DNA of 64,000 nucleotides from assembly GCF_029784135.1 (NCBI RefSeq), contig NC_073746.1, positions 9,953,380 to 10,017,379 of the forward strand, given 5' to 3'. Below, one piece after another: positions 10,876 to 22,199 of this stretch. Under the pieces are notes generated by a model. It ran no database searches, was not told the origin of the DNA, and saw only the letters and a program-made list of their open reading frames with translations. Numbering within the stretch: the stretch's first letter is position 1; every line of letters begins with the position of its first letter. Source of the DNA: Toxorhynchites rutilus septentrionalis. Taxonomy: Eukaryota > Arthropoda > Insecta > Diptera > Culicidae. Made by a program: the position numbers and the translations under genes.

Positions 10876-11235
10876 TACAAAAACTATATCAATCAAATCT
10901 AATAAAAATAAAATAACAGATAAAAAAGATAGCTAAGGGTTCAGATGACGACACATAGTCATACACAACACGACTTAAGGCTTATAAACAGCACAAACAA
11001 CATTACACGACACATGAAAACATCGCTGCGGTTGGCACCAGTGAAGGCGGTGTGAATCATTCCGAAAAAGGATTGACTTTAATAACAATACTTTGTCTAT
11101 GTGGTGAGTTATTATAAGAAAAGTAACACATTTCCCCCTTCTGATTATTTTGTCATTTTCTATTACTTTCTCTTTTGACATTTCTATTGCACGGGATATA
11201 AGAGCAAAGATAATTAGATAATGGTTGGGGTAAGA

Positions 11236-11390
11236 GGAGGCGATCTGGCGTAGTGGTAACATCCATGCCTTTCACGCTAAAGGTCACGAGTTCAATTCTC
11301 ACTCCCGACATTCTTCCAAAAATGGAAGTAAAAGTGACGAACCAGCCAAATGAGTTGAAAATCACTATAATACAGATAAAAAAATAAGAC
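11236..11390 (+). mobile_element. tRNA-headed SINE (family 2)
   Basis: Starts GGAGGCGATCTGGCGTAGTG (box A-like) with box B-like GAGTTCAATTCTC, a short body (GTGACGAACCAGCCAAA) and tail CACTATAATACAGATAAAAA. Direct repeats TAAGA flank it on both sides, which supports retroposition. Confidence 0.88.
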
Positions 11391-11982
11391 CCCAAACAAG
11401 CGGTTTGTAATGGTGTAGGTCAAGTAGTGTATCGAATAAAAGATCATCTCGTTAGAAAGCTACAACTTGGTGTTTTCTTCTTTCGATGAACATAGTTTGG
11501 TTGAAATTGGGCCGACCCTGGGAGGGAAAAGAAGGTTTCTTACGGCGTAGTCTTTGTTACAAACCCTTCAAACATAAGGTGATTATCAATACGGCAACAA
11601 TATTCAATAGTTATACTAACAACAGAGCAGTTGACCACATTACTCGCACGGACCACATTGCTCCCACTACCCCTAATCGTGGCTGTAGGTTAAAGAAAGG
11701 CTAGTCGCTGATAGGAGCGATACTACACTGCGCATGTTTGCATAGGAGACGTAATCACCAACACCATTAGTTTTGGGAAAACGCAAAAAACGTTGTTTTT
11801 CTGCCTACAAGTATAACAATGCAAATTTCCAATGAAATAATCTGTCCAGTTGAAGGATATTATCGGCAAAAAAGGGCCTAGGAGATTATGCGGATTAAAA
11901 CATATTTTTTCCATTTGGAAAACGCTTGCGTCTATTTATGCAGACAATCAATCGTTTCAATGAACATTTGTTCGCATAGCTA
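11391..11982. other. No recognised feature
   Basis: No repeat end or coding signal recognised. The stretch ends at the TA target of the DD37E transposon. Confidence 0.4.
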
Positions 11983-13242
11983 AAGGGTGTGTCACATCAA
12001 ATTGCATCACGGAAAAAACGCTGTAGAAATTTAATTTTTAGGAATTATATCTTCAGCTTTCGCTTATAATCAGATAAGAGTGTATAGATCACGTTGACCA
12101 TGCTTCACTGTCAATTTTTCGTAAATTTGGAAAAATGTCGTCGAACGAAAAAGAGCGTCGTGAATTAATCTTGTGCACTCATTTCGAGAATCCGGAGTTG
12201 TCACATCGGGACATCGGTAAGATGCTGGGAATCGTCCAATCCACGGTCAGCAGAGTACTAAAACGATACTTCGAGAACCTAACCATCGACCGGAAGGTGA
12301 AGAACGGCAAAAATGGATGCTCCGTCAGTGAAAAAGATCACAAGCGCGTAGTTAAGCAGTTTAGACGTGATCCGAGAAGTTCGGTCCGGGATGTCGCCAA
12401 TAAGCTGAATTTGTCAAGTTCATTCGTCCAGCGGACCAAGCAGCGGGAGGGCCTGCGTACATACAAGGTTCAGAAGGCTCCTAACCGCGACGAAAGGCAA
12501 AACATGGTGGGGAAGACGCGAGCCCAGAAGCTGTACACCGAAATGCTGACGAAGCCGCATTGCCTGGTAATGGACGACGAAACCTACGTCAAAGCGGACT
12601 TTCGTCAGCTGCCGGGCCTGTTGTTCTTCTCCGCAGAGGACAAGCAAGCAGAAACTATCCAAGTTTGCCAAAAAGTACATGGTGTGGCAAGCGATCTGCT
12701 CTTGCGGAAAGCGGAGCGCCCCCTTCGTGATGACCGGCACGGTAAACGGGCAGGTTTACCTTAAGGAGTGCCTACAGAAGCGCTTACTACCACTATTGAA
12801 GCAGCACGAGGGCCCGACCATCTTCTGGCCGGATCTCGCTTCGTGCCACTATTCAAAGGACGTGTTGGAGTGGTACGAAGCCAACGGGGTCACCTTCGTG
12901 CCAAAGAAAATGAACCCGCCCAACGCGCCGGAGCCTCGCCCAATAGAGAAATATTGGGCGATTATGAAGCAGGCCCTCCGGAAGAACCCAAAAGTTGTCA
13001 AATCGGAGGCGGACTTCAAGAGAAAATGGATTTCTGTTCAAAAAAAACTACAACCTGACGTTGTACAGAACCTTATGGACGGGGTAAAGAGGAAGGTGCG
13101 AGCATACGGGCTTGGGCTCGAAGTATGAATAAAAAGAAAATGCCAAAAGTTGTTTAATAGTTTTTATTTTCAAAAGGATCGGTCTACTGGGCGAATTTCT
13201 ACAGCGTTTTTTCCGTGATGCAATTTGATGTGACACACCCTT
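11983..13242 (+). mobile_element. DD37E-spaced Tc1/mariner (ITmD37E-like) transposon, 1260 bp
   Basis: Both ends are present: AAGGGTGTGTCACATCAAAT continues to ~49 bp of inverted repeat ending near CGCTGTAGAAATT, with the mirror copy at 13194-13242. TA duplications lie at 11981-11982 and 13243-13244. One transposase gene fills the element but carries a 23-bp deletion. Confidence 0.93.
12135..13128 (+). pseudogene. DD37E transposase with frameshifting 23-bp deletion
   Basis: The start at 12135 gives [20 protein letters not shown]. Two HTH units follow ([40 protein letters not shown]). The first catalytic Asp lies in CLVMDDETYVKADF. A 23-bp deletion after SAEDK (about 12645), relative to the intact copy at 41552-42535, shifts the frame; it resumes at 12679 ([13 protein letters not shown]). 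The second Asp is in [13 protein letters not shown] and the Glu in LRPIE/PRPIEKYW, with 37 residues between them in the intact copy: the DD37E spacing described from mosquitoes. The end is RAYGLGLEV, stop at 13126-13128. Confidence 0.9.
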
Positions 13243-15275
13243 TAGACGTAATCACCAGGTTGCCCTGTGAGCATTCTCTGAGCTCAATCAACTTGAACTC
13301 CGACATGATGTTGACAAACGTCAACATCAAAGTAGTTATTTCTGGAGCCGTGTTAACCATTTTGCACATCGCACGGATGCAAATAAGTATATGCGTTTTA
13401 TAGTAAGCAAACTTCATTTCATTCCCACTTTGAATAATTCCGTCACCGCCAACAGATAGCAGACAGACAGGACGACATATTGAATAGCTGCGACTGTGGA
13501 GTAGGAGCAAACCTACACTAACTCACAGAAGCTGCATTAGAGTCCTATTCAGCGAACATAACCGGCGTTATATAGGTATATAAATCAATGCGAAGGAGAC
13601 AAACCCGTCGCCGTTTCCTGTGAAATGAAATTCAATAACGAGCACTTCTGCCATTCGCCTATTTCTGCGCTTCCGGGACTGAAGCGGCTCCCCCCAATCT
13701 CCGCGCATTACGCGGGGTGGATGAGTCTGGGGGTTACGCCATGATCTTATCTATCGGGGACATGTATCCTGATTATATGATATCCGCCAGTACCAAACAT
13801 CATCTTCCATAATCAATGTCTGGGGGCAAGGGAGTAACAAGCTGCTGCTATCTCACCATATGAATTATTCAAATCACTGATGAATTTCAAACATACCGCT
13901 CCTTATGATACCAAACGAAAAATAATTCACTCTTCACTTCCTTTTGAAACTCAGCGGGGTGCATAGTTTAATTCGAAAATCATTAAATGATTTAAATAGA
14001 GTCTGGTGATGCGCTTCGCATATGAACAATGTTTTTTCTCTTGTTGACAACAAGGCGAGATCATTCTAATTACCGTGAAATTGAGATGGCTGTCACTTTT
14101 GGCAACTGATTATGGTCCCCTGCTGGCGCCACAACCATAATCGCTATGAAACGGAAACTTATTTCCTGTCCGTCCAGTCATGCCCGTCAATCTACGGCAA
14201 CCCCCGAGGACCAAGTGCCGAAAAGCTTTTCCACTCATTAAACCCATCAACTTGCAAACACATCCACACACACACACACATGCACGCTTCCGGAAGCAGT
14301 GTGGGGCTGCAAACGGCACTTTTTGCGCCAGTACCAGGATGGCGGTGACCATTTTCGTTCGGTAGGGGACGATTTAGTTAGGATGTGGTTTCGAACCTGT
14401 CTGTCTGTGGCTTATCAGTTGAGATACAGCCAAGCGAACGGGGGAGTTGAGGCATCATTCCATTCATTGGAGGATACGAAATTAATACGACTGACTGAAC
14501 GGAGATAATCCTCAGCTAACGGCACTGGAGGGACGGTTTGGAATTTGTGTTTTGGTGGAGTGCAATGCTGAATTCATCGGCGAAAAACTGTCGGTAGCAT
14601 ATCGGTGGATAATCGAGCAATGGTTTCAGAGAGCCTCTGCTAGAGACAACATAATCATGAATGCAACCAGACTAGGTGTCTGAAGCCCATCCACCTGTAT
14701 AATAAGTAGCGATATTACGTTCCCGCCGGCGGCGTCGGAGCGTATATCAAACAATGGTAGTCATGCTAATTTAATTAAACTAATTGATTCATCCCAACCG
14801 TCGTCGCTTGCTCCCGGTCGGGAAGGAAGAAGTGGGTGGTTGGTTATTGAAGGGAGTTGATTGGCGCGGGAGTGGTAATATATTGACTTTCACGTACACA
14901 TACTAGTTGCTTCATTGATGGTTCTTTACGTGGGCACCACACAAACAAATCATCGGTGAAATGGGTACTTAGAATTACCCTTTCGAAATGATGCTATGAT
15001 AAGTTTAACGTTTCATACCATTTAATTCGTTATGAAGGTTACATCGATGAAAATCATCAACAATGGTTCCTTTTGTGTTTGAAGTATTAATAGGACAGAT
15101 TAACCAGTATATTCATGGGACCTAAACGGCGTATGATTTTGGGTTCCCGATTTTAAACTAAACGAGAAGAAATTTGAAGAAAATTTCGTCAAAAATTTCC
15201 ACTAATGAAACTAAGACCAGTGCGGAATATAATACGGAAAAAAATCAGAATCGACTCAATTGACTTTCGATATGT
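13243..15275. other. Apparently unique DNA with a (CA)n microsatellite
   Basis: Around 14262-14281 is a CACACA tract with CATGCACG downstream. The remainder is moderately GC-rich for this window (13.6-14.8 kb), including a short GCGCATTACGCGGGG tract near 13700. Overlapping small frames occur on both strands near 14110-14365 and none has a family motif. It could hold regulatory DNA or an unrecognised 5' exon. Confidence 0.4.
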
Positions 15276-15412
15276 GGAGGCGATCTGGCGTAGTGGTAAT
15301 ATCCTCCCACGCAGAGATCACGAGTTCAATTCTCATTCCCGACATTCTTCCAAAAATGGAAGTAAAAGTGACGAACCAGCCGAAATGTGTTGAAAGTCAC
15401 TATAATAGAGAA
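15276..15412 (+). mobile_element. tRNA-headed SINE (family 2) with clear target duplication
   Basis: Same head as at 11.2 kb (GGAGGCGATCTGGCGTAGTG). Direct repeats ACTTTCGATAT lie immediately before the head (15263-15273) and after the A-rich tail (15416-15426), so the insertion is well preserved. Confidence 0.9.
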
Positions 15413-16180
15413 AAAACTTTCGATATTTTTATCAAAAGCATTCATTTCAACTGAGGAAAGGCCAAAAGTTCTACTGTACAGCTGGTGTTGTTCCTGAATT
15501 ATTGAACGATAAAGTTGAATGAAAACAAGAGTATTGAATCTTTTGAATGAAATAAAAATATTATGAAAATGGGTACAGCTCAAACTTTGATATCAAAAAA
15601 GGTATGAAACGAGTAGACAAACACTGAATACTACCATAATACCATAATATCATAATGATGGAAATAATACTAGAAAACGACAAAGAATTGAAAACTTACA
15701 CGAAGTTTCTATTCGTACCAAGGGTGACTGAGACCTAGAAACGAAAATATGAGACAAAAAAAACGATGCATTTTAACAAAACATGTTGTTAAAACTCTTC
15801 GTCTTACTAGAAAACATCACGAATTTCGAAACAAAAAATGAACAATTTTCATTCCGATTCTACGGTCAATCTTATCAACCATACTGGTGAATCTGGATGA
15901 GTCTGGTGTCATCTTTTGAAAAATCGTATTCCAGCTTTCACTAACAACAGCATACCCAAAAGCTTTCGCGACAATGTTTGAATGAATCTAGACCCGATGT
16001 TGATGGCTTCAACCAACTCGAGACCCAAAAAAAAAATGAATAGTTCATGTTCAGTTCATGTTGAGACGTTTAAGATAAGCAATCTTACAACAACGATTCG
16101 TTACATTTGAGAAGGGGAATTATGTTTCTAGAAGGATCCTTTATACTAGGGCTGCTAACTAGGTTTTGCGACTGCTTTTT

Positions 16181-16552
16181 GACGTAGAACTAGAACTTAT
16201 TTGGGGAATATCAAGCTAGATCATCGTGAATGTCGTGCTGGAATGTTATAAGTTATTTGGGTTCGCGTGTCGTTTGCAAAACTGCCTACAACCAGGATTG
16301 CATTTGCGCTAATCCTGATCACAATGAAGCATTGCCTCTCTTTTCGAGGTTATTGAGATTAACAGAAAGAGTTTATTTCGTTTATTTAGTCACCAAGGAA
16401 GTAAATGTCGATTTGGAATGTTGTATGTGATTTAGTACGACATACGATCAATAAACTAGGTTCTGCGACGGCAAAAATAAATCATCCATCATCAAAAATA
16501 TAATAACAGAGTAGTTCTACGTCAACAATGCGGTCGTGTCTTGGGCACAACC
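16181..16552 (+). mobile_element. Short element with GACGTAG/CTACGTC ends
   Basis: The left end is TTTTTGACGTAGAACTAG; the right side has the inverse GTAGTTCTACGTC at 16511-16523 followed by a conserved tail GCGGTCGTGTCTTGGGCACA. The same ends occur at 19.85-22.25 kb and, half-preserved, near 26.5 kb. There is no coding capacity in 370 bp. Confidence 0.65.
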
Positions 16553-16635
16553 AGGGCTCGGCATAGTCATAGTCAACTGAGGATAGTCAACTGACTATCT
16601 GACTGACTATATCCGTATTCATTTGGAAATGACTT
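16552..16635 (+). repeat. CAGGGCTCGGCATAGTC repeat end (hAT-like?)
   Basis: CAGGGCTCGGCATAGTCATA begins a stretch of AGTCAACTGA/GACTGACTAT direct and inverted motifs reaching ATCCGTATTC. The inverse is found at 52955-53022, ending GCCGAGCCCTG. A CAGGG...CCCTG end is typical of hAT elements, but a partner end is not found at this locus. Confidence 0.5.
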
Positions 16636-16672
16636 TTTGTTTTCCAAACTCATCAATACACTTCTACATTGT

Positions 16673-16822
16673 GGAGGCGATTTGGCATAGTGATAACATC
16701 CATACCTCTCACGCTAATGGTCACGAGTTCAATTCTCACTCCCGACATTCTTCCAAAATTGAAAGTAAGAGTGACGAACCAGCCAATAAGTGTTGAAAGT
16801 CACTATAATACAGATTAAAAAA
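16673..16822 (+). mobile_element. tRNA-headed SINE (family 2)
   Basis: Head GGAGGCGATTTGGCATAGTG, box B-like GAGTTCAATTCTC, tail ATAATACAGATTAAAAAA. Imperfect duplications CTTCTACATT and CTTCGACATT flank it. It is more diverged than the 15.3 kb copy. Confidence 0.85.
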
Positions 16823-17092
16823 CTTCGACATTCGCTCAAACCATTTATTATAGCATTCATGTCAATCCGAAAACTTCTAGCGAATAAACGGTTTTGTACC
16901 AATCAGAATTGCCCGTTCTACATTTTTCTAAGAAAACTTTTGCCACTCGACTTTTTCCCAAAAATAAACAGTGGACTTTTTGTTTTGAAGAGCTTTGAAC
17001 GCGAACAGCTTAGCTAAACGATTGTCAAATTTTGTGAGATCCAACTTGAACAAATTTTGTTTGCAGTGGAACATTGTTTTTGAATTTATTTA

Positions 17093-17634
17093 CACTAAAG
17101 TCGCTTTTTACGCGGTTTTTTATACACGGTTTTATTTTACGCGGCGTTTTTGGAATTTACGCGGTTTATTTTTACGGTTTTTTTTTACGGTTTACGGAAT
17201 TTATGCGGTTTTTTTTACGCGGAGTTCGGAATTTACGCGGATTTCGACACTTACGCGGTTTTTTTAAACAGCGCGCATCAACCGCGTACAAATTCAATGT
17301 GCTAATTGATGTAACTTTTTTACGAAATAAGTTTATATTGTATCACTGGTTAGCAGCTGAGAAATAAAAGGAGATACAGATATCATGATTGCAGCATACA
17401 AAAAAAAAATCAGTCAATCAATTGTTAAAATATGAGTTGCATTATTAATTAATAATTCACTGTTTGTTAGATTTTTATACGGATTTTAAAATTCACTCGT
17501 TTTATTTTTACGCGGATTTTGGAAATTTACGCGGATTTTGGAAATTTACGCGGATTGTGGAATTTACGCGGTTTTCTTTTACGCGGTTTTTGTTTACGCG
17601 GCACGTATCCCCCGTGTAAAAAGCGACTGCAGTG
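17093..17634. mobile_element. MITE built of TTTACGCGG repeats, 542 bp
   Basis: Ends CACTAAAGTCGCTTTTTACG and the inverse of CACTGCAGTCGCTTTTTACA, flanked by TA (17091-17092, 17635-17636). From each end inward run many degenerate 12-20 bp units around TTTACGCGG or its spacing variants (17115-17270 and 17505-17620), in direct orientation on this strand. No transposase. TA duplication and end structure suggest a Tc1/mariner/pogo-type MITE. Confidence 0.8.
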
Positions 17635-17636
17635 TA

Positions 17637-19600
17637 TTTCCATTATTCAGATACTCGTAGATTTAATTGATTTAACATTCCAAATGATGGCCCTGAAAAA
17701 AACCGTTTGTTACATGGATTGGTATCCTCCAAACGGGTTGTGAAAACTGAAATGGTAGAAAGATTCCTGAAAGATTAGGCAAGATTGGGTAAGATAGATC
17801 GAGAATAGGCAAAGAAGACATACCAAGCTCTGTTCTATCTATTCTATTCATCGCAGATCATTGTTCAGTGTATTCTGCGGGACATCGGGTGGTTTTGTAG
17901 CATATAGATGCCCAAAAGTTCATTCGGGGTACAACCGACACCCAATTTGTGTCTTACTGACAGGAAAAATGCGTTCCTATTTTTTTGTAGATGCCTCGTG
18001 TTTATGTTTCAAAAACAAAATGGCAGAACCGAACTGATATTCAGTTGTACCATTGAGTGAGGCATGTCAACAAAAATGGCTGCTAAAGCTCGATCAATGC
18101 TCATCGCTCGCATCTACGGCGGTTGATTAAAACTTCTGTGTTTACTCCTGGCCAGCAGCAGGAATTTATCCTTCACCAACTTGATCTTAAGAACCGTTTT
18201 TATGAACTCCTTATTACCGATATCGGACGTCTGGCTTTTGTTGGCTTAGATTTCTAGACTTAAACCTATTTCACCAGCGAGAGTTATAAAGTTCAATAAG
18301 CCAATCATAAAAAGCTTCTGTGTCCACATAGTATATGGATAGTCTCTTAGTACTTTGGAATTATTGTAACAAGTTTTTTTTTCGTTTTTTCAAGGTGTTA
18401 AAACACATTTTTTGTATTCTATCAAAATACGAGTTCTACCTTATAAATGATCAACAGATTCTGTAGAATAGTCATGTAGAGATTCAGAGAAGTTCTGTCA
18501 CGATTCGAAGTCACAGAAACAAAAGAGGTCTCGAAAATATGTGGAAATCCTTATTTTATTTATTTTATTTATGCTTCAGTAACATAAGACTTACTATCTT
18601 TTTTATTACAAACGAAAAAAAAATAAGTATACATGAAGTGCGCCACGAATTATTGAGACAAAAGTAGAAGGGTCTGAGCCTAGGGGCACGGACGGAAGTT
18701 TGACGTAGGACTGTGATTGTTCAGAACACTTGGTTATTTTAAATGAAATTCTTTTCATTGTTCAGAAATCTGTTAGTTTAACTCTTTTGAAAATCAAAAA
18801 AGTAGCCCTGAAAAGGGCCATTTGTTGTATGTACTCATAACATTCAAACGGTTTGTAATGAACAAAGAAAGACAATAAGCTTCTGGCAGGAAGCTCAACT
18901 GTCTAACTGAAAATGATTAATGAATATAAGTATGACACATAACAGGATGGAATGGTAAATGAAGTATATGTGGATCGATAAACAAAAAAAATATATATCG
19001 TCTTTGATTACATTGAATATTTATACAATTTATGGGGAAGAAACGAAAAAACAAGTTGAAAATACTCACGGTTCCGTGATATTTTGAGGTAAAATACACA
19101 TGAAATCATGAAGTTGCTTTATTTTAAATGGATAGCTATGGTATTGTGATTTCTTTCCATTGTCTTATTCTTATTATTAGTCTTATTCTAAGGCATCGTA
19201 GCTATTTCGGTGAAATTTCGCTATTTCGGTGAAATAATGTTCGTTTGCAGACTATCACAATCAAGTCGTATTGGTTCTACTGCTCAATCTATCATAGAAG
19301 TAATTGAGTCACTGAGAATTATTGAGAGTCATGAAGAATATTAATATTTCATTTCATTTCATTTTTATGATGCGATGTAATGTCGATCTGAATAAGTCTT
19401 CGCATGATAATCGCTGCCTCCTCATAATTAATGAATCATCACTATATGGGTGACACTTTCCTCTTTGATTTGATGAAATCTTGCATGAACTTCCGTGTTG
19501 ATGCATGAAATCTTGCCCTACATGTCGCATTTTCAATTTCGTAGAGTGACTCTCGTTCACAGAAGCAAAAAAAGATTTTTTTTAATCCTCATTTAAATAT
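17637..19600. other. No recognised feature
   Basis: AT-rich, A-tract-rich DNA without a recognised transposon end or coding region. An (ATTTT)-rich tract sits at 18548-18580. Confidence 0.4.
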
Positions 19601-19660
19601 TCACATTTTTTTTATTAATTCGTTTATTTTTACAGGCTTAGTTACTAAATATTCATATTT
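19601..19660 (-). mobile_element. 3' tail fragment of the I-like non-LTR retrotransposon
   Basis: The reverse strand reads AACTAAGCCTGTAAAAATAA then ACGAATTAATAAAAAAAAT. The same tail (CTGAGCCTGTAAAAAAACGA) sits at 47500-47540 at the 3' end of the I-like copy there. Only about 50 bp survive, so this is a severely 5'-truncated insertion. Confidence 0.6.
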
Positions 19661-20297
19661 AAATTGGATCATTTTCCAGATACTCCGGAAAATTACTTAC
19701 AAAAACCCGAGATACACATCGGAAACGCAAGCCATATACATACAATGCGACATCAATCTACACCTGCAGCCAAACCAGAATTGTTTTTATGCTTTCCATT
19801 ACACTTTCCATTTCTACTACGAGTAATTAAAAAAAAAGATTTTTTGACGTAGAACTACGTCTTTCAGGAAGGGTGCCAAATCAGAAAACAGGTCACGTTT
19901 TTATGAAATAAAGTTAACGTTAATAACTATTTTCACTGTGAACGAATTCTCATGATTTGCATACCAATCGAATCGGAAATTCTCTAAGATTTGTTTGATA
20001 TGCTATACATTACAATTTGCTAATCTTTAAACGGTTTAAATTCATGAAAACTGGAACGACTTCTTTTTTTTCCATACATTTGTTCTACCGATTTGTGTGT
20101 TAACCCTACCCGTATTTCGAATGCTCGAACTCGAATAACGAATAACTCGAACATTTCTTAACAGATCGGAAAGATGTTTGCATCAATTGATAGGGAATAT
20201 TTCTACGCGTCTATCACAATTAAAAAATAGTATTTTTCATGAGATCAACAATTGAGTAACTGTAAAATGTCAAGCGTTATTTAAACGCCCTAACTGC

Positions 20298-20571
20298 GTG
20301 CTCCCTTGGCCGAGTGGTTAGCGTCATAACTAACACGCCGGGTGTTCGGGTTCGATTCCCGTTCTGGTCGGGGGAATTTTTCGTCAAAAGAAATTTCCTC
20401 CGACTTGCACTGTGTTCACGCGTATTCTAGAGCTTGCCACTCAGAATGCATTCAAGGCGTGTTATTTGGCAAAGAAATCTCAACTAAGTACTAATAAAAA
20501 TGACGCAAGTAATACTACGTTGAGACGGCGAAGTTCCTCTAGGAACGTTAGTGCCATCGAAGAAGAAGAAG
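20298..20571 (+). mobile_element. tRNA-headed SINE (family 1), most complete copy
   Basis: Head GTGCTCCCTTGGCCGAGTGG, box B GGTTCGATTCCCG, full body and a (GAA)n tail, about 274 bp. Target duplication AACTGC precedes the head (20292-20297) and follows the tail (20572-20577). The interrupted host sequence (ACGCCCTAACTGC then AAGTTCTGATTGGCCC) realigns with the uninterrupted relative at 52.4 kb. Confidence 0.92.
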
Positions 20572-20925
20572 AACTGCCAAGTTCTGATTGGCCCGATTTA
20601 CGGTTTTCCTAACACGGACTTCAGAATCAATGTGCCTGGGGGAATCCGCATTGCAAATACATTTCAGATACTGGAGGTGAATGAACTTTCGCGGTTCGAG
20701 AACTACGTAAACATGAGGTGTGCAATAATTAACAGAGGGAAACGTAAAATACAATAATGGTTTGACAATTCTTCCGTTCACATATTTTGATATTCCTAGG
20801 CATCATTTAAACGTAAAAAGACGTTCATTAAATTTATTTGTAACTTTTAACATAATCTATTACAAAAATTTCGATGCTTTCTATAATAATATTCAAAGAA
20901 GTAAACAAGGTGATTGTATAATATG

Positions 20926-22199
20926 AAGGGTGTGTCACATCAAATTGCTTCACGGAAAAAACGCTGTAGAAATTCGCCCAGTAGACCGATCCTTTTGAAA
21001 ATTTTAGACAGTAAAATAAAAACTATTAAACAATTTTTGGCATTTTCTTTTTATTCATACTTCGAGCCCAAGCCCGTATGCTCGCACCTTCCTCTTTACC
21101 CCGTCCATAAGGTTCTGTACAACGTCAGGTTGTAGGTTTTTTGAACAGAAATCCATTTTCTCTTGATGTCCGCCTCCGATTTGACAACTCTTGGGTTCTT
21201 CCGGAGGGCCTGCTTCATAATCGCCCAATATTTCTCTATTGGGCGAAGCTCCGGCGCGTTGGGCGGGTTCATTTCCTTTGGCACGAAGGTGACCCCGATG
21301 GCTTCGTACCACTCCAACACGTCCTTTGAATAGTGGCACGAAGCGAGATCCGGCCAGAAGATGGTCGGGCCCTCGTGCTGCTTCAATAGTGGTAGTAAGC
21401 GCTTCTGTAGGCACTCCTTAAGGTAAACCTGCCCGTTTACCGTGCCGGTCATCACGAAGGGGGCGCTCCGCTTTCCGCAAGAGCAGATCGCTTGCCACAC
21501 CATGTACTTTTTGGCAAACTTGGATAGTTTCTGCTTACTTGTCCTCTGCGGAGAAGAACAACAGGCCCGGCAGCTGACGAAAGTCCGCTTTGACGTAGGT
21601 TTCGTCGTCCATTACCAGGCAATGCCGCTTCGTCAGCATTTCGGTGTACAGCTTCCGGGCTCACGTCTTCCCCACCATGTTTTGCCTTTCGTCGCGGTTA
21701 GGAGCCTTCTGAACCTTGTATGTACGCAGGCCCTCCCGCTGCTTGGTCCGCTAGACGAATGAACTTGACAAATTCAGCTTATTGGCGACATCCCGGACCG
21801 AACTTCTCGGATCACGTCTAAACTGCTTAACTACGCGCTTGTGATCTTTTTCACTGACGGAGCATCCATTTTTGCCGTTCTTCACCTTCCGGTCGATGGT
21901 TAGGTTCTCGAAGTATCGTTTTAGTACTCTGCTGACCGTGGATTGGACGATTCCCAGCATCTTACCGATGTCCCGATGTGACAACTCCGGATTCTCGAAA
22001 TGAGTGCACAGGATTAATTCACGACGCTATTTTTCGTTCGACGACATTTTTCCAAATTTACGAAAAATTGAGAGTGAAGCATGGCCAACGTGATCTATAC
22101 ACTCTTATCTGATTATAAGCGATAGCTGAAGATATAAATCCTAAAAATTAAATTTCTACAGCGTTTTTTCCGTGATGCAATTTGATGTGACACACCCTT
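20926..22199 (-). mobile_element. DD37E Tc1/mariner (ITmD37E-like) copy, reverse
   Basis: Same ends as the 12 kb copy. The right TA is at 22200-22201; the left flank reads TG, a probable decayed TA. It shares the 23-bp internal deletion of the 12 kb copy and the TAG at codon 7 of the 1.6 kb fragment. Confidence 0.92.
21055..22047 (-). pseudogene. DD37E transposase, early stop plus 23-bp deletion
   Basis: The start codon at 22047-22045 is followed by TAG at codon 7; the frame reopens at [11 protein letters not shown] (21984). The first catalytic block and the [11 protein letters not shown] and ELRPIEKYW blocks are recognisable. The deletion after SAEDK (around 21540) is identical in extent to that at 12645. 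A further substitution makes a stop (CTAGACG) near 21752. Confidence 0.88.

Noticed and set aside
14110..14365. Overlapping 78-80 codon frames near a CA tract
   Set aside because: They are driven by the microsatellite (HTHTHTH in one frame), present on both strands, and have no motif.
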